This document shows positions 52,730-61,446 of a DNA stretch of 64,000 nt, in pieces (within the stretch, counting starts at the first letter, position 1; each line of letters begins with the position of its first letter). The translations under genes were made by a program, and so were the position numbers. The notes beneath the pieces were generated by a model. It was not told the origin of the DNA. It ran no database searches and worked only from the letters and a program-made list of their open reading frames with translations. The DNA is from Bdellovibrio sp. ZAP7. GTDB taxonomy: Bacteria; Bdellovibrionota; UBA1018; CAIMNF01. The stretch lies in NCBI GenBank assembly GCA_945874535.1, contig CAMCGZ010000009.1:1-64000 (forward strand). The letters are read 5' to 3'.

Positions 52730-53330
52730 TTTGCGGGAGAGGAAGTCCCGAAATGCGGTCCATCACTTTCTTATCGCTCACCGTGTTGTCGGAGGAACTT
52801 TCCTGATCGGGTGCGGCGTGGATGGTGATCGAGCCGGCATGCAGCAAAGCCAGTTGCACCCCGAAATCGAATCCGAGGGCGAAGCCAGGAGTCAGGAGCC
52901 ACTCGCCCCCGAGGGACACCCCGCCAAAAACCGTTCCAAGCCCGAGCTCGGCCGTCTTGGCCAGGGCAACTCCGTCGAGCTTCAGGTTTGAAATGTCGAC
53001 CGACAGATTCACATGCCGAAACCCGATTTCACTCGCCAGGAACCAGGCGTTCGAGAAGGGGTGATAACGCACACCTCCCTTGAGGGTGGTACTCGATACA
53101 GTCCGAGAGGACTCGTCTGTGCCGAACCCGTAACGGAACCATCCCCCCTCGAAATAGGATTCCCAGTCCGGAGCGGACTCGGGCCTGAGCCTCACTCCGA
53201 CCAGAAGAGGCTGAGGAAGGCTGACGGCCCCGGTCACCCCGATGCGGACCTTGCGGTCCTCGACCGTTTCAGCTGCCTGAACCCGGCCAAAGAATGAAAG
53301 AAACAACAGCAGGAATCCGAGTCGACTCAT
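52698..53330 (-). CDS. Outer-membrane beta-barrel protein, unknown function
   Basis: 210 residues with a signal peptide (GFLLLFLSFFGRVQA). Strand-rich, aromatic-alternating sequence (YFEGGWFRYGFG, VSLGGEWLLTPGFALGFDFG) predicts a small barrel; the C-terminus ends in LVWYL rather than Phe. The start overlaps the PHP lipoprotein stop by 4 bases, so the two are co-translated and may be partners. Confidence 0.7.
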   Translation of the reverse strand: MSRLGFLLLFLSFFGRVQAAETVEDRKVRIGVTGAVSLPQPLLVGVRLRPESAPDWESYFEGGWFRYGFGTDESSRTVSSTTLKGGVRYHPFSNAWFLASEIGFRHVNLSVDISNLKLDGVALAKTAELGLGTVFGGVSLGGEWLLTPGFALGFDFGVQLALLHAGSITIHAAPDQESSSDNTVSDKKVMDRISGLPLPQIAVLRLVWYL

Positions 53331-54718
53331 CGGACCACCCGGATCGGATTCGAAATGATCCAGAGGAACTCCTCATCTCCCCGATCTTCATCGAACAAAA
53401 ACTCTTTGAGGTGCCGCGGGCGGATCCACACCTGTATCCGGTAGTGTCCGGCCGGTGGATCGGTGAAGGAGAGGCTCGCCCCACCCCGCCCCACCACCGT
53501 TTCATTGCCTGTGGCATCGACCCGGATCAGTTCGGAGCGGATTTCCGGTTTTTCGTCGCCGTCACTCATGCCGGGAAAACTCCCGTGCACCGAGGGGGGG
53601 GTGAAGGACAATTCCGAAGAAAAAGCTCCGGGAGTCAGCGTTCCGCCCATTTCCACCACAGTACCGGCACCGCCATTCAACCAGGTCGCATGGAAATCAG
53701 GAAGAGTCGGTGTTCCGAGCCCCTCGACCACGAAGTAAACACGCCCCCCCACGATTGCTTGTTTGACCGAGGTGAAATCATCTGCGGATGATAGCACCCA
53801 GTTGTTGATGAAACGGGTCATCCTGCGGTGATGATCGAGACGCTCTCCATCCGCCGCCTTCTGGGAAAAAATATTCTCGTGGGAATCGAGACCACCCAGT
53901 CCGGTGACCTGGACTCCGGCAGCGAGCAATCGGTTCCAGGTCTGGAAATAGACAGGATTGAACTCGATGAAATCGAGCAACATGTAATCGGGATTCAGCT
54001 CCTTGTAAGGATCGGCGAGGTAATTCAACAAGGCCCCGAGCTTGTCGAATGGCGGCCGGCCCAGGTACTTCTTCCGGATTTTCGGATCGAGATTGGCGTG
54101 CAGGTTGTAAATCTCGATGACGGAAGGAGCCAGTGCGAGGAGATTGCCGAAGTCCCTGCTTTCGGTGTGAGGAACGGCCACCACGGCACCCACCGATTCG
54201 AGTGCGGTTTTCGAAGCCGCATCCTCCGCGCCATAGGTCGCTTGGCGGGTGGCGAGGTCTCCCGGAATGTGGTTCTGCATCCCGAGTGCGAGCCATTTTC
54301 CCTCGAGTCCAGGCAGGAGAACCGGCGTGAATCCGTCCGGGCAGACCATCCGGTTTCCGACCGGATCAGCACCTAGCGTGAGCAAGGTGTCTCCGGTCCG
54401 AACCAGTGCGAGATCCTGAAGGGAGGTCTCGGCCATCCGATCGACATGATCCGTGGCAAAGATGTAGTTGATGTGGTTCTCACAAAAAGCGCGCCTCGCA
54501 TGATCCCAGCACTTCGAATCGGGGCTTCCGTCGGCGAGAATGCCCTCTCCGTCACAAGCATCAAATGAATAGGGGGTGTGAAAATGAGTGATCGCCCGTA
54601 CGGGAATGAGACCCCGCAAAGTCCCCAGTTCGGACGTACGGATCAGACCGGGGCTGACTGGACGGTCCGCACAGGCCTGCAGGAGAACCCCCAGCACCAT
54701 CAACCCGAAAACACGCAT
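53327..54718 (-). CDS. PHP-domain lipoprotein (predicted metallophosphoesterase)
   Basis: 463 residues. Lipobox Cys16 (LLQAC) predicts membrane anchoring outside the cytoplasm. A PHP domain follows: HFHTPYSFD (45-53), FATDHVD, a later VAVPHTES and GGLDSHEN supply metal ligands in the right order. PHP enzymes are usually cytoplasmic phosphatases or polymerase parts; secreted versions of this kind occur in Bdellovibrionota and Myxococcota but are little studied. The C-terminal 110 residues form a beta domain. A TAATCT 6 bases before ATG 54718 may be a leaderless -10. Confidence 0.75.
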   Translation of the reverse strand: MRVFGLMVLGVLLQACADRPVSPGLIRTSELGTLRGLIPVRAITHFHTPYSFDACDGEGILADGSPDSKCWDHARRAFCENHINYIFATDHVDRMAETSLQDLALVRTGDTLLTLGADPVGNRMVCPDGFTPVLLPGLEGKWLALGMQNHIPGDLATRQATYGAEDAASKTALESVGAVVAVPHTESRDFGNLLALAPSVIEIYNLHANLDPKIRKKYLGRPPFDKLGALLNYLADPYKELNPDYMLLDFIEFNPVYFQTWNRLLAAGVQVTGLGGLDSHENIFSQKAADGERLDHHRRMTRFINNWVLSSADDFTSVKQAIVGGRVYFVVEGLGTPTLPDFHATWLNGGAGTVVEMGGTLTPGAFSSELSFTPPSVHGSFPGMSDGDEKPEIRSELIRVDATGNETVVGRGGASLSFTDPPAGHYRIQVWIRPRHLKEFLFDEDRGDEEFLWIISNPIRVVR

Positions 54719-54730
54719 GCACTCAGATTA
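54719..54730 (-). promoter_or_regulatory. Possible leaderless -10 of the PHP lipoprotein gene
   Basis: Minus strand TAATCT (54730-54725) ends 6 bases before ATG 54718. No convincing -35. Confidence 0.3.
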
Positions 54731-54865
54731 GCACCGCTTTTCCGGGCGTTGTGTCCGAAGGCACCCACCCGGCAGGAATTTCCGGCTCAAGATTTTGACG
54801 CTTCTTCCGATACGTCAAGAAAGGCACGGCTCCGTCAGTCCGATGCCACATCGAGGAGTCCACAC

Positions 54866-55435
54866 ATGATCGTCCCATTCCGTTTGCTACTCACCCTCAC
54901 CGCAGTCCTCTCCGGAGTCCTGACATCCTTCTCGGTTTTCTCAGAAGAGGTCTTCGACCGCCTGGACGGCACCGGACCCTCCGGGAAAAAAGTGGATGTG
55001 GTCGAATGGGAGGGAAACCTCGAAGTCCACGTGTACCCGAAAGGCTCCCTAAAAGGGCTTTCGGTCAAACTCGATGACCGTCAAAAAGGAAAGAAAGTGA
55101 TGGTGATCGGGTACCGTTTCGGAGCGAAAGAACGACCCCTGATTCGCAGGGCCATCCTCGGAGTCCCCTTCGATGCCAAGATTCAAGCCTTCATCGAAGC
55201 GGGGGCCAAAGGATACGACAAGATCGGACTCTCGAACCGTCCGCTCCCGGCTCCCTGGAAACCTTACCGGCTCGATGCAGCTCCCTCGCAATGGTACCCG
55301 GACGGCGACGAACGGAACGAAAGCGACCCCGTGGCTCCAGCACTTACCAAATCCCCTCGTTCTCAGGTGAAACGCATTCCTGCAGGAGACCGCAAGCCGA
55401 TGACTGAGGGTTCCGTAAACGGATTCGATTTCTGA
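54866..55435 (+). CDS. Small secreted protein, unknown function
   Basis: 189 residues from ATG 54866, chosen because GAGGAG lies 7 bases upstream and a signal peptide follows (LLLTLTAVLSGVLTSFSVFS). The mature part is basic with a short folded region (GNLEVHVYPKGSLKGLSVKLDDR, KVMVIGYRFG) and a disordered Pro-rich tail. No family recognised. Translation further upstream is unlikely since that region has no supporting start and looks non-coding. Confidence 0.65.
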   Translation: MIVPFRLLLTLTAVLSGVLTSFSVFSEEVFDRLDGTGPSGKKVDVVEWEGNLEVHVYPKGSLKGLSVKLDDRQKGKKVMVIGYRFGAKERPLIRRAILGVPFDAKIQAFIEAGAKGYDKIGLSNRPLPAPWKPYRLDAAPSQWYPDGDERNESDPVAPALTKSPRSQVKRIPAGDRKPMTEGSVNGFDF

Positions 55436-55452
55436 CCGGATCCGGAATCAGA
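55431..55452. terminator. Possible bidirectional hairpin between convergent genes
   Basis: TCTGA (55431-55435) pairs with TCAGA (55448-55452) around the palindrome CCGGATCCGG. The stem includes the stop codons of both convergent genes. There is no T-run, so function is uncertain. Confidence 0.3.
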
Positions 55453-56011
55453 TCTGAACCACTTCGATCACTTCAGGCACGGCTTCTTTGAGTTTGGTTT
55501 CGATTCCCACCTTGAGCGTCATGGTGGAGCTCGGACAGCCTGCGCAAGAACCCTGCATGTAGAGGTAAACGATGCCGTCTTCGAAGCGATCGAGGGTGAC
55601 ATCCCCGCCGTCCATCGCCACGGCTGGACGGATGTGCTCGTCCAGGAATGCCTGAATGCGCTTCTCGATCTCGGAAGAGTTCTGATTTGCAATTCCAGCC
55701 GCCAGTTCTTCGGCCAGCACCTTTTCGCCGGCCGTCAGGTGACGGTCGATCGTGTCGGAGGCGTTCCGGTGCACATGATCCCAGTCACCGTCTTCGGTTT
55801 TGGTGATCGTCACGAAATCCTTGCCGATCATCACACCTGAAATCCCATTGATATTCAGGAGTTTCCAAGCGAGCGGTGAGCGTTGCTCCGCATCCTCTTT
55901 CTTGATGAAATTGGCCGCCCCCTTTTCGAGGAGCTTCCGATTCACGGAATACTTCAAGGTGTTCGGGTTCGGGGTGAATTCCAGGGACACGTATACGGCT
56001 GAATCTTCCAT
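55448..56011 (-). CDS. Nfu-type iron-sulfur cluster scaffold protein
   Basis: 187 residues. An N-terminal Nfu_N domain (FTPNPNTLKY, about 8-90) is followed by a NifU-like C-terminal domain with the cluster-binding CAGC (Cys156 and Cys159) after AVAMDGGDVTLD. It carries and delivers 4Fe-4S clusters to target enzymes. Members with this two-domain form occur in alphaproteobacteria, mitochondria and Bdellovibrio relatives. It has its own leaderless-type promoter. Confidence 0.92.
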   Translation of the reverse strand: MEDSAVYVSLEFTPNPNTLKYSVNRKLLEKGAANFIKKEDAEQRSPLAWKLLNINGISGVMIGKDFVTITKTEDGDWDHVHRNASDTIDRHLTAGEKVLAEELAAGIANQNSSEIEKRIQAFLDEHIRPAVAMDGGDVTLDRFEDGIVYLYMQGSCAGCPSSTMTLKVGIETKLKEAVPEVIEVVQI

Positions 56012-56048
56012 GACCGCGAATCTATACTGAAAAGTACGGATTTCGCAA
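56012..56048 (-). promoter_or_regulatory. Promoter of the nfu gene, leaderless type
   Basis: Minus strand: TTGCGA (56048-56043), then TATAGATT (56026-56019) with a 16- or 18-base spacer depending on register, and 7-9 bases to ATG 56011. Confidence 0.5.
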
Positions 56049-56069
56049 GCCCTGAATTCTCCGTAAAAA
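56042..56069 (+). promoter_or_regulatory. Possible promoter of the manC-urc operon
   Basis: TTCGCA (56042-56047), 16-base spacer, TAAAAA (56064-56069), about 44 bases before ATG 56113. It overlaps the -35 of the divergent nfu promoter. Tentative. Confidence 0.3.
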
Positions 56070-56112
56070 AGCCTCGATTTTTACTCCCGTTTTTGGAAGA
56101 CTGCCCCCCACT

Positions 56113-57489
56113 ATGGCATTCATTCCTGTGATCCTCTCCGGAGGCAGTGGTACCCGTCTTTGGCCCCTTTCCCGCACCCAGTTCCCGAAGCAGTTTTGTG
56201 ACCTGTTCGAAGAGTCGCTGTTTCTGAAAACCCTCCGTCGCCTGAATCCCCTCGGTTCTCCTTGGGTGGTCACCAATCAAACGATGAAGGTCCTGACCGA
56301 GAATGTCCTCCGTGAAGCGGGAGTGCCCGTTGCCCAAGCGCTCTACGAACCGAAAGCCAATAACACCGCTCCTGCGATCGCCCTCCTCTGCAAGGTGTTC
56401 GAACAACAGGACCGCACCGATGCCGTGATCGGAGTGTTCCCGTCCGACCATCTGATCCAGAATGAAACCGCCTTTCAAAGTGCCATCCGCCTGGCCGAAA
56501 CCTGTGCGAAACAGGGGCAAGTCGCCACCATTGGCATCCGCCCGACCCATCCAGCCACCGGTTACGGGTACATCGAAGTGGGCACCACTCCCTTTGTCAC
56601 CGAAAAAGAGGTCACAGCTTACCGGACGCTCGGCTTTCGCGAAAAACCCGATTTGAAGACAGCCGAAGGCTTTCTAAATGCCGGCACTTTCCTTTGGAAC
56701 GGCGGCATGTTCGTGTTCCAAGTGAAAACCATGATTGCCTGCCTGAAAGAACTCATGCCCGAGACCTGGGAAGTGATGAATGCCTTGAGTCCGGACCTGT
56801 CGAACCTGAAAGAGTTGTATGAGCGTTGCCCGGCCCAAAGTATCGATTACGGAGTCATGGAGAAACTGAAAACCCAGGTCTGCATTCCCTGTGATCTCGG
56901 ATGGAGCGACGTCGGGTCCTGGGACGAGATCGCCAAGCTCGGCAAGTCTTCCGAGATGCTCGAAGTCGGGGGCAGCGGCAATTTCGCCTATTCGAACCAA
57001 GGCCGGCTCACCACCTTCATCGATACCGATGACTTGATCGTGGTCGATACCGCTGATGCCCTGCTGGTCGCCAAGAAAAACTCGACCCAGAACGTGAAAC
57101 ACGCCGTCGAGCAATTGGTCCGCAATCGCGACAAGCGCGCGCAAGAGCACCCCTTCGAATTCCGTCCCTGGGGTCGATTTGAGATCCTCCGCGATACGGA
57201 CGCTTACAAATCGAAAGTGATTCATGTGAATCCGGGCCAGCAGCTTTCCTATCAGAGCCACGCCAAGCGTGCTGAACACTGGGTGATCATCAAAGGTGAG
57301 CCTGAGGTGGTCCTGAATGATGTGGTCCACGCACTCAAGCCGGGACAGAACATTTACATTCCCCAGGGAGCCAAACACCGGATCCGGAATCCGGGCAAGG
57401 AGCTGGTCGAGTTCATCGAAGTCCAGGTCGGAACTTATTTCGGCGAAGACGACATCGTCCGCTATCAAGACGACTACCAACGGAGTTGA
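56113..57489 (+). CDS. manC: Mannose-1-phosphate guanylyltransferase/mannose-6-phosphate isomerase
   Basis: 458 residues, the bifunctional AlgA/ManC type. The nucleotidyltransferase has LSGGSGTRLWPLSR and FPSDH; the cupin-type isomerase domain at the C-terminus has RPWGRFEIL, PGQQLSYQSHAKRAEHW and IPQGAKHRI. It makes GDP-mannose for surface glycans and may also isomerise mannose-6-phosphate. The next gene starts 4 bases after its stop, so it is transcribed with a uracil-degradation operon, an unusual neighbour. Confidence 0.95.
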   Translation: MAFIPVILSGGSGTRLWPLSRTQFPKQFCDLFEESLFLKTLRRLNPLGSPWVVTNQTMKVLTENVLREAGVPVAQALYEPKANNTAPAIALLCKVFEQQDRTDAVIGVFPSDHLIQNETAFQSAIRLAETCAKQGQVATIGIRPTHPATGYGYIEVGTTPFVTEKEVTAYRTLGFREKPDLKTAEGFLNAGTFLWNGGMFVFQVKTMIACLKELMPETWEVMNALSPDLSNLKELYERCPAQSIDYGVMEKLKTQVCIPCDLGWSDVGSWDEIAKLGKSSEMLEVGGSGNFAYSNQGRLTTFIDTDDLIVVDTADALLVAKKNSTQNVKHAVEQLVRNRDKRAQEHPFEFRPWGRFEILRDTDAYKSKVIHVNPGQQLSYQSHAKRAEHWVIIKGEPEVVLNDVVHALKPGQNIYIPQGAKHRIRNPGKELVEFIEVQVGTYFGEDDIVRYQDDYQRS

Positions 57490-57493
57490 TACC

Positions 57494-58945
57494 ATGATCG
57501 AATGCAAAAACTACATCAACGGCGCCTTCGTTGAGGGTAGCGGTGTTTCGCGTGAAGTGAAAAGCCCCCGTACGGGGAGCGTGATCGGCCGCTTCAAAGA
57601 AAGCACGGCTTCCGACATCGAACAGGCCCTGATGCAGGCCAGGAAAACGGCTCCGGCTTGGGCGAAAACACCCGCCAAAGAGAGAGCGGCACTGCTCTTC
57701 AAATTCAGGAATATCCTGCTCCGGGATATTGAATTGATTTCATCTCTGATCAGCGAAGAATCCGGAAAGACTCCGGCCGAAGCCAAAGCCGGACTCCTAA
57801 AAGGCGTCGAGGTTCTGGAATACGCCCTCAGCTTGCAGAACTCCGACTCTGCTGGCCGACTCCAGGTTTCCCGCGGAGTTTTTTGTGAGTTCCGCCGCGA
57901 AGCCCTCGGTGTGGTCGCCGGAATCACTCCTTTCAACTTTCCTGCGATGGTCCCGATGTGGATGATCCCGATCGCACTTGCGGTCGGTAATGCATTTGTT
58001 TGGAAGCCTTCAGACAAAGTCCCCCTCACCTCGAATCTTCTGGCAAAAGCCATCGAGGAAGCCGGATTCGCACCCGGAGTCTTTACCGTGCTTCAAGGGG
58101 GGCGCGAGAGCGTCGAGACCCTGCTCGATCATCCGGGAATCTCGGCCGTCGGATTCGTCGGATCTTCTCCGGTAGCCAAAAGTGTTTATTCCCGAGGTAC
58201 CGCTCAGGGCAAGCGTGTGCTCGCTCTCGGAGGAGCCAAGAACCCGATCATTCTCATGCCCGATGCCGACCCTGAAATCGCAACCCGCGGTATCGCGGAT
58301 TCCTTCACGGGCTGCGCGGGCCAGCGTTGCATGGCCGCATCCGTACTCCTCGCCGTGGGCGAGGTGGAATCCCTGATCGAGGCGGTGGTCGAGAAAGCCC
58401 GGGGCATTCGGCCCGGCAAGGAAATGGGAGCCATCATTTCGAAGGAGTCTCTCGACCGACTGAACGCCTCAATTTCGAAGGCCGTGAGCGAGGGCGCCCG
58501 ACTGCTTCTCGACGGACGGAATCCCGAAGTCTCCCCCGAATTGAAGGGCGGCTTCTGGCTCGGTCCGACGATCATCGATGGCGTCCTGCCGGGATCATCC
58601 GCCGCATGTGAGGAATGGTTCGGGCCGGTGATCTCGATCGTCCGCTGCAAGAACCTATCCGAGGCCCTGGCCTTCGAGGCGGCTTCGGTGTTCGGAAACG
58701 CCTGCAGCGTCTTCACCCGGGACGGATCGGTTGCCGAGCGGGTCGCGAGCGAGAGCTCAGCTGGAATGATCGGCATCAATGTCGGGGTTCCCGTGCCGCG
58801 TGAGCCCTTCTCTTTCGGAGGCACCAAGGTCTCGAAGTACGGGTCCGGCGACATCACCGGAGATTCCGGCACCGAGTTTTGGTCCCAACTGAAAAAAGTC
58901 ACCACCAAATGGGCGGATAGCCCCGATAAGAACTGGATGTCCTGA
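57494..58945 (+). CDS. CoA-acylating (methyl)malonate-semialdehyde dehydrogenase
   Basis: 483 residues from ATG 57494. The aldehyde dehydrogenase fold has GITPFNFPAMVPMWM, catalytic Cys279 in GCAGQRCMA, GGAKN, and the C-terminal GVPVPREPFSFGG typical of MmsA/IolA. These enzymes convert methylmalonate or malonate semialdehyde to propionyl- or acetyl-CoA with CoA and NAD. One base separates it from urc1, so its likely substrate is the C3 semialdehyde from uracil breakdown. This would replace the alcohol dehydrogenase that yeast uses to make 3-hydroxypropionate (inference). Confidence 0.88.
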   Translation: MIECKNYINGAFVEGSGVSREVKSPRTGSVIGRFKESTASDIEQALMQARKTAPAWAKTPAKERAALLFKFRNILLRDIELISSLISEESGKTPAEAKAGLLKGVEVLEYALSLQNSDSAGRLQVSRGVFCEFRREALGVVAGITPFNFPAMVPMWMIPIALAVGNAFVWKPSDKVPLTSNLLAKAIEEAGFAPGVFTVLQGGRESVETLLDHPGISAVGFVGSSPVAKSVYSRGTAQGKRVLALGGAKNPIILMPDADPEIATRGIADSFTGCAGQRCMAASVLLAVGEVESLIEAVVEKARGIRPGKEMGAIISKESLDRLNASISKAVSEGARLLLDGRNPEVSPELKGGFWLGPTIIDGVLPGSSAACEEWFGPVISIVRCKNLSEALAFEAASVFGNACSVFTRDGSVAERVASESSAGMIGINVGVPVPREPFSFGGTKVSKYGSGDITGDSGTEFWSQLKKVTTKWADSPDKNWMS

Positions 58946-58946
58946 T

Positions 58947-60206
58947 ATGCCACATACGAAACGAACCGCTCACATCGCACTCACCTCCCATCCCGGCCAG
59001 AAGAAGGATGTCGCAGCCCTTGAAATCCAATGGGGAGCCAAAACCCCGAAGGAAAGGGGCCCTCTCATTGCAACGAATACCAATCCCTTGCAACGGAACG
59101 CCATCGGTGCGCATTCGGGGTCTTACTCGGTGTACCGGGCTTTGGCGATGGCCGCGGGAAAGCTGGCGGAAGACTTCAAGCCCGACTTGACGAACACCGA
59201 ACCGGTCGAAAAAATCGGCCCGCATCCGAGCTGGAAAGATCCGAAAAAAATCGTCTCGCTCGATCCGTGGGGCGCGGATATCGCCACGGTTTATAAAAAA
59301 GAACTCAAAGCCGGGTATGACATCCGTCCCAGCATAGCCGTGACCAAGGCTCACATTCGCATGGCGGAGTTGGACGAATTGTTCAAAAAGGGCGAACTGA
59401 AGGTGGACGGTAAGATTGTAAAATCTTCCCACGATGTCAGCGTGACGAAAGCCGCGATCGAACCGGTCTGGTATCTCCCGGCTGTGGCCGAGCGTTTCGG
59501 TACCACCGAGGGCGAGCTTCGCAAGGTGCTCTTCCAGGAAACCGGTGGAATGTTCCCCGAACTCGTCACGAGGCATGACCTGAAAGCATTCATGCCTCCC
59601 ATCGGATCGACTTCGGTTTACATCTTCGGAGACGTCAAAGCGATCACCGATCCGAAAAAAGAACTCACCGTCCGGGTGCACGACGAGTGCAACGGTTCGG
59701 ATGTGTTCGGCTCGGACATCTGCACTTGTCGTCCGTATCTCGTTCACGGCATTGAAGAATCCATCAAAACCGCTCAAAAAGGCGGCGCCGGAGTCATTGT
59801 TTATTACCGCAAGGAGGGGCGCGCACTCGGGGAAGTGACCAAATTCCTGGTATACAACGCACGCAAACGCCAAAAAGGCGGTGACTCGGCCAGTACCTAC
59901 TTCCTCCGTACCGAATGTGTGGCCGGAGTCCAGGACATGCGCTTCCAGCAAATGATGCCGGACGTCCTTCATTGGCTCGGGATCACCCGGATCACCAATT
60001 TCGTTTCCATGTCGAACATGAAGTACGATGCCGTGGTACAGAGCGGGATCAAAATCATCAACCGGATCGAGATTCCTGCAGACCGGATCCCTGCCGATGC
60101 TTCTGTGGAAATGGAGGCAAAGAAAGCAGCTGGATATTTCACCCCGGGAAAGGTGAAGAAAAGCGGAGAACTGAAAAAGGTCAAAGGACGGGGTCTTTTC
60201 GAATGA
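58947..60206 (+). CDS. Uracil-catabolism protein Urc1, GTP cyclohydrolase II-like
   Basis: 419 residues. A unique N-terminal half (about 1-215) precedes a GTP cyclohydrolase II domain with zinc ligands Cys248, Cys259 and Cys261 in the spacing of RibA, and YYRKEGRALGEVTKF in place of RibA's QEGRGIGLINK. These changes, and the neighbouring urc4 (DUF1688) and upp genes, identify it as URC1 rather than riboflavin RibA. In Lachancea kluyveri URC1 is needed to break down uracil via a ribosylated intermediate. Probably acts on UMP or a derivative. Overlaps urc4 by 4 bases. Confidence 0.88.
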   Translation: MPHTKRTAHIALTSHPGQKKDVAALEIQWGAKTPKERGPLIATNTNPLQRNAIGAHSGSYSVYRALAMAAGKLAEDFKPDLTNTEPVEKIGPHPSWKDPKKIVSLDPWGADIATVYKKELKAGYDIRPSIAVTKAHIRMAELDELFKKGELKVDGKIVKSSHDVSVTKAAIEPVWYLPAVAERFGTTEGELRKVLFQETGGMFPELVTRHDLKAFMPPIGSTSVYIFGDVKAITDPKKELTVRVHDECNGSDVFGSDICTCRPYLVHGIEESIKTAQKGGAGVIVYYRKEGRALGEVTKFLVYNARKRQKGGDSASTYFLRTECVAGVQDMRFQQMMPDVLHWLGITRITNFVSMSNMKYDAVVQSGIKIINRIEIPADRIPADASVEMEAKKAAGYFTPGKVKKSGELKKVKGRGLFE

Positions 60207-61402
60207 AAGGCACCGCTGCTGAGCTCGATCATCTGCTTTCACCTCAGGCGGTGCGGGAGCGTTCGCGCCGTCTTTACGACCTGGCACTCGAGGGCAAGGG
60301 ACACTTCCGGATCCATCCCGAAAAACTCACGGAGGTGGCCGCATTCGTCCTAGAAGTGACCCGCGAGAACTACCCCGATCTCACCATTCCCTTTCACTCC
60401 CGTTTCGGACACTTCCGGGCCGGAGGTGTGGACCGCCTTCGAACGGTGATCGAATCCGCCGGAGTGAGCGATCCCGAGGAACGGGCCCGGATCCTGATCG
60501 AGCTCGGAATCGTCTCCGTTTTGCTCGATGCCGGTGCCGGAATGGCCTGGAAATACAGAGATCCCTTCACAGACGGTCGGATTTTTTCCAAATCGGAAGG
60601 ACTTGCGATCGCCTCACTCGACCTCTTCCGCAAAGGGAGATTCCACTCTGAGGGACGGATCGGTGCCGATGCCGGAGGATTGAAACGATTCTCGGCAAAA
60701 GATCTTGAGCACGGGTTCCAGGTTTCATCGGACAACCCTCTGCTCGGCGTCGAAGGGCGAGTGGCACTCTTGAACCGCTTGGGAGAGATCTTCGAGGGTT
60801 CGCGTCCCGGCGTGCTGCTGGATGAATGGTTAAAAGAGGCGAATGCCGGCACTCTTCCGGCCGAGCGGATCTTGAAGAGCGTGCTGCTCCGACTCGGGCC
60901 CATTTGGCCCGGCCGGATCGAGCTGAACGGAGTGAACCTCGGCGACTGCTGGGAGCACCCGGCGCTCGGAACACCCGGGACTCCTTCAGCCCTCATTCCC
61001 TTTCACAAGCTATCCCAATGGATGAGCTACTCCCTGATGGAGCCGCTGATGGAGCTCGGAGTGCGCATCCAGGACCTCGACTCGATGACGGGACTGCCTG
61101 AATACCGGAACGGCGGACTGCTACTCGATTCCGGATTGATCGAGCTCACTGATGAGCGCGATCGGGAACGCGAACACGCTCCCGGATCGGAACTGATTCT
61201 CGAGTGGAGGGCACTCACCGTCACACTCCTCGATCGCATCGGTGAAGAGGTCAGAAAAGCCCTCGGCAAAACCCGGGAAGAGCTCCCGCTGGTCAGGGTT
61301 CTCGAAGGGGGCACCTGGCACGCCGGAAGGCGTCTGGCTTCCCGACTCCGCTCGGACGGGGGTCCTCCGCTCAAGCTCCAGAGTGATGGAACCGTTTTCT
61401 AG
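60203..61402 (+). CDS. Uracil-catabolism protein Urc4 (DUF1688)
   Basis: 399 residues from ATG 60203, inside the urc1 stop (ATGA). It shows the DUF1688 pattern FHSRFGHFRAGG, ELGIVSVLLDAGAG, W-Y in MAWKYRD and FSKSEGLAIASL, followed by a Gly/Arg/Asp-rich C-terminal half with LEGGTWHAGR. DUF1688 (URC4) is always found with URC1 in fungi and bacteria and is required for uracil degradation; its chemistry is not established as far as I know. No signal peptide, so cytoplasmic. Confidence 0.88.
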   Translation: MKGTAAELDHLLSPQAVRERSRRLYDLALEGKGHFRIHPEKLTEVAAFVLEVTRENYPDLTIPFHSRFGHFRAGGVDRLRTVIESAGVSDPEERARILIELGIVSVLLDAGAGMAWKYRDPFTDGRIFSKSEGLAIASLDLFRKGRFHSEGRIGADAGGLKRFSAKDLEHGFQVSSDNPLLGVEGRVALLNRLGEIFEGSRPGVLLDEWLKEANAGTLPAERILKSVLLRLGPIWPGRIELNGVNLGDCWEHPALGTPGTPSALIPFHKLSQWMSYSLMEPLMELGVRIQDLDSMTGLPEYRNGGLLLDSGLIELTDERDREREHAPGSELILEWRALTVTLLDRIGEEVRKALGKTREELPLVRVLEGGTWHAGRRLASRLRSDGGPPLKLQSDGTVF

Positions 61403-61446
61403 CTTGTATTTTAGACTGAAATTTAACTCCCGAAGGAACAGAGATC

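Noticed and set aside
50607-52991. A 794-codon open frame on the plus strand opposite ettA and part of the nucleotidase gene
   Set aside because: It lies antisense to clear ABC-F motifs, has no recognisable domain and reflects codon bias that removes stops from the complementary frame.
58947-60206. Riboflavin GTP cyclohydrolase II (RibA) annotation
   Set aside because: The active loop differs from RibA, an N-terminal half unlike RibB is present, and the gene is coupled to DUF1688; URC1 fits better.
58899-60287. A 462-codon minus-strand frame opposite urc1
   Set aside because: The plus strand encodes the zinc motif and conserved segments of Urc1 across the same bases; the antisense product has no family-like pattern.
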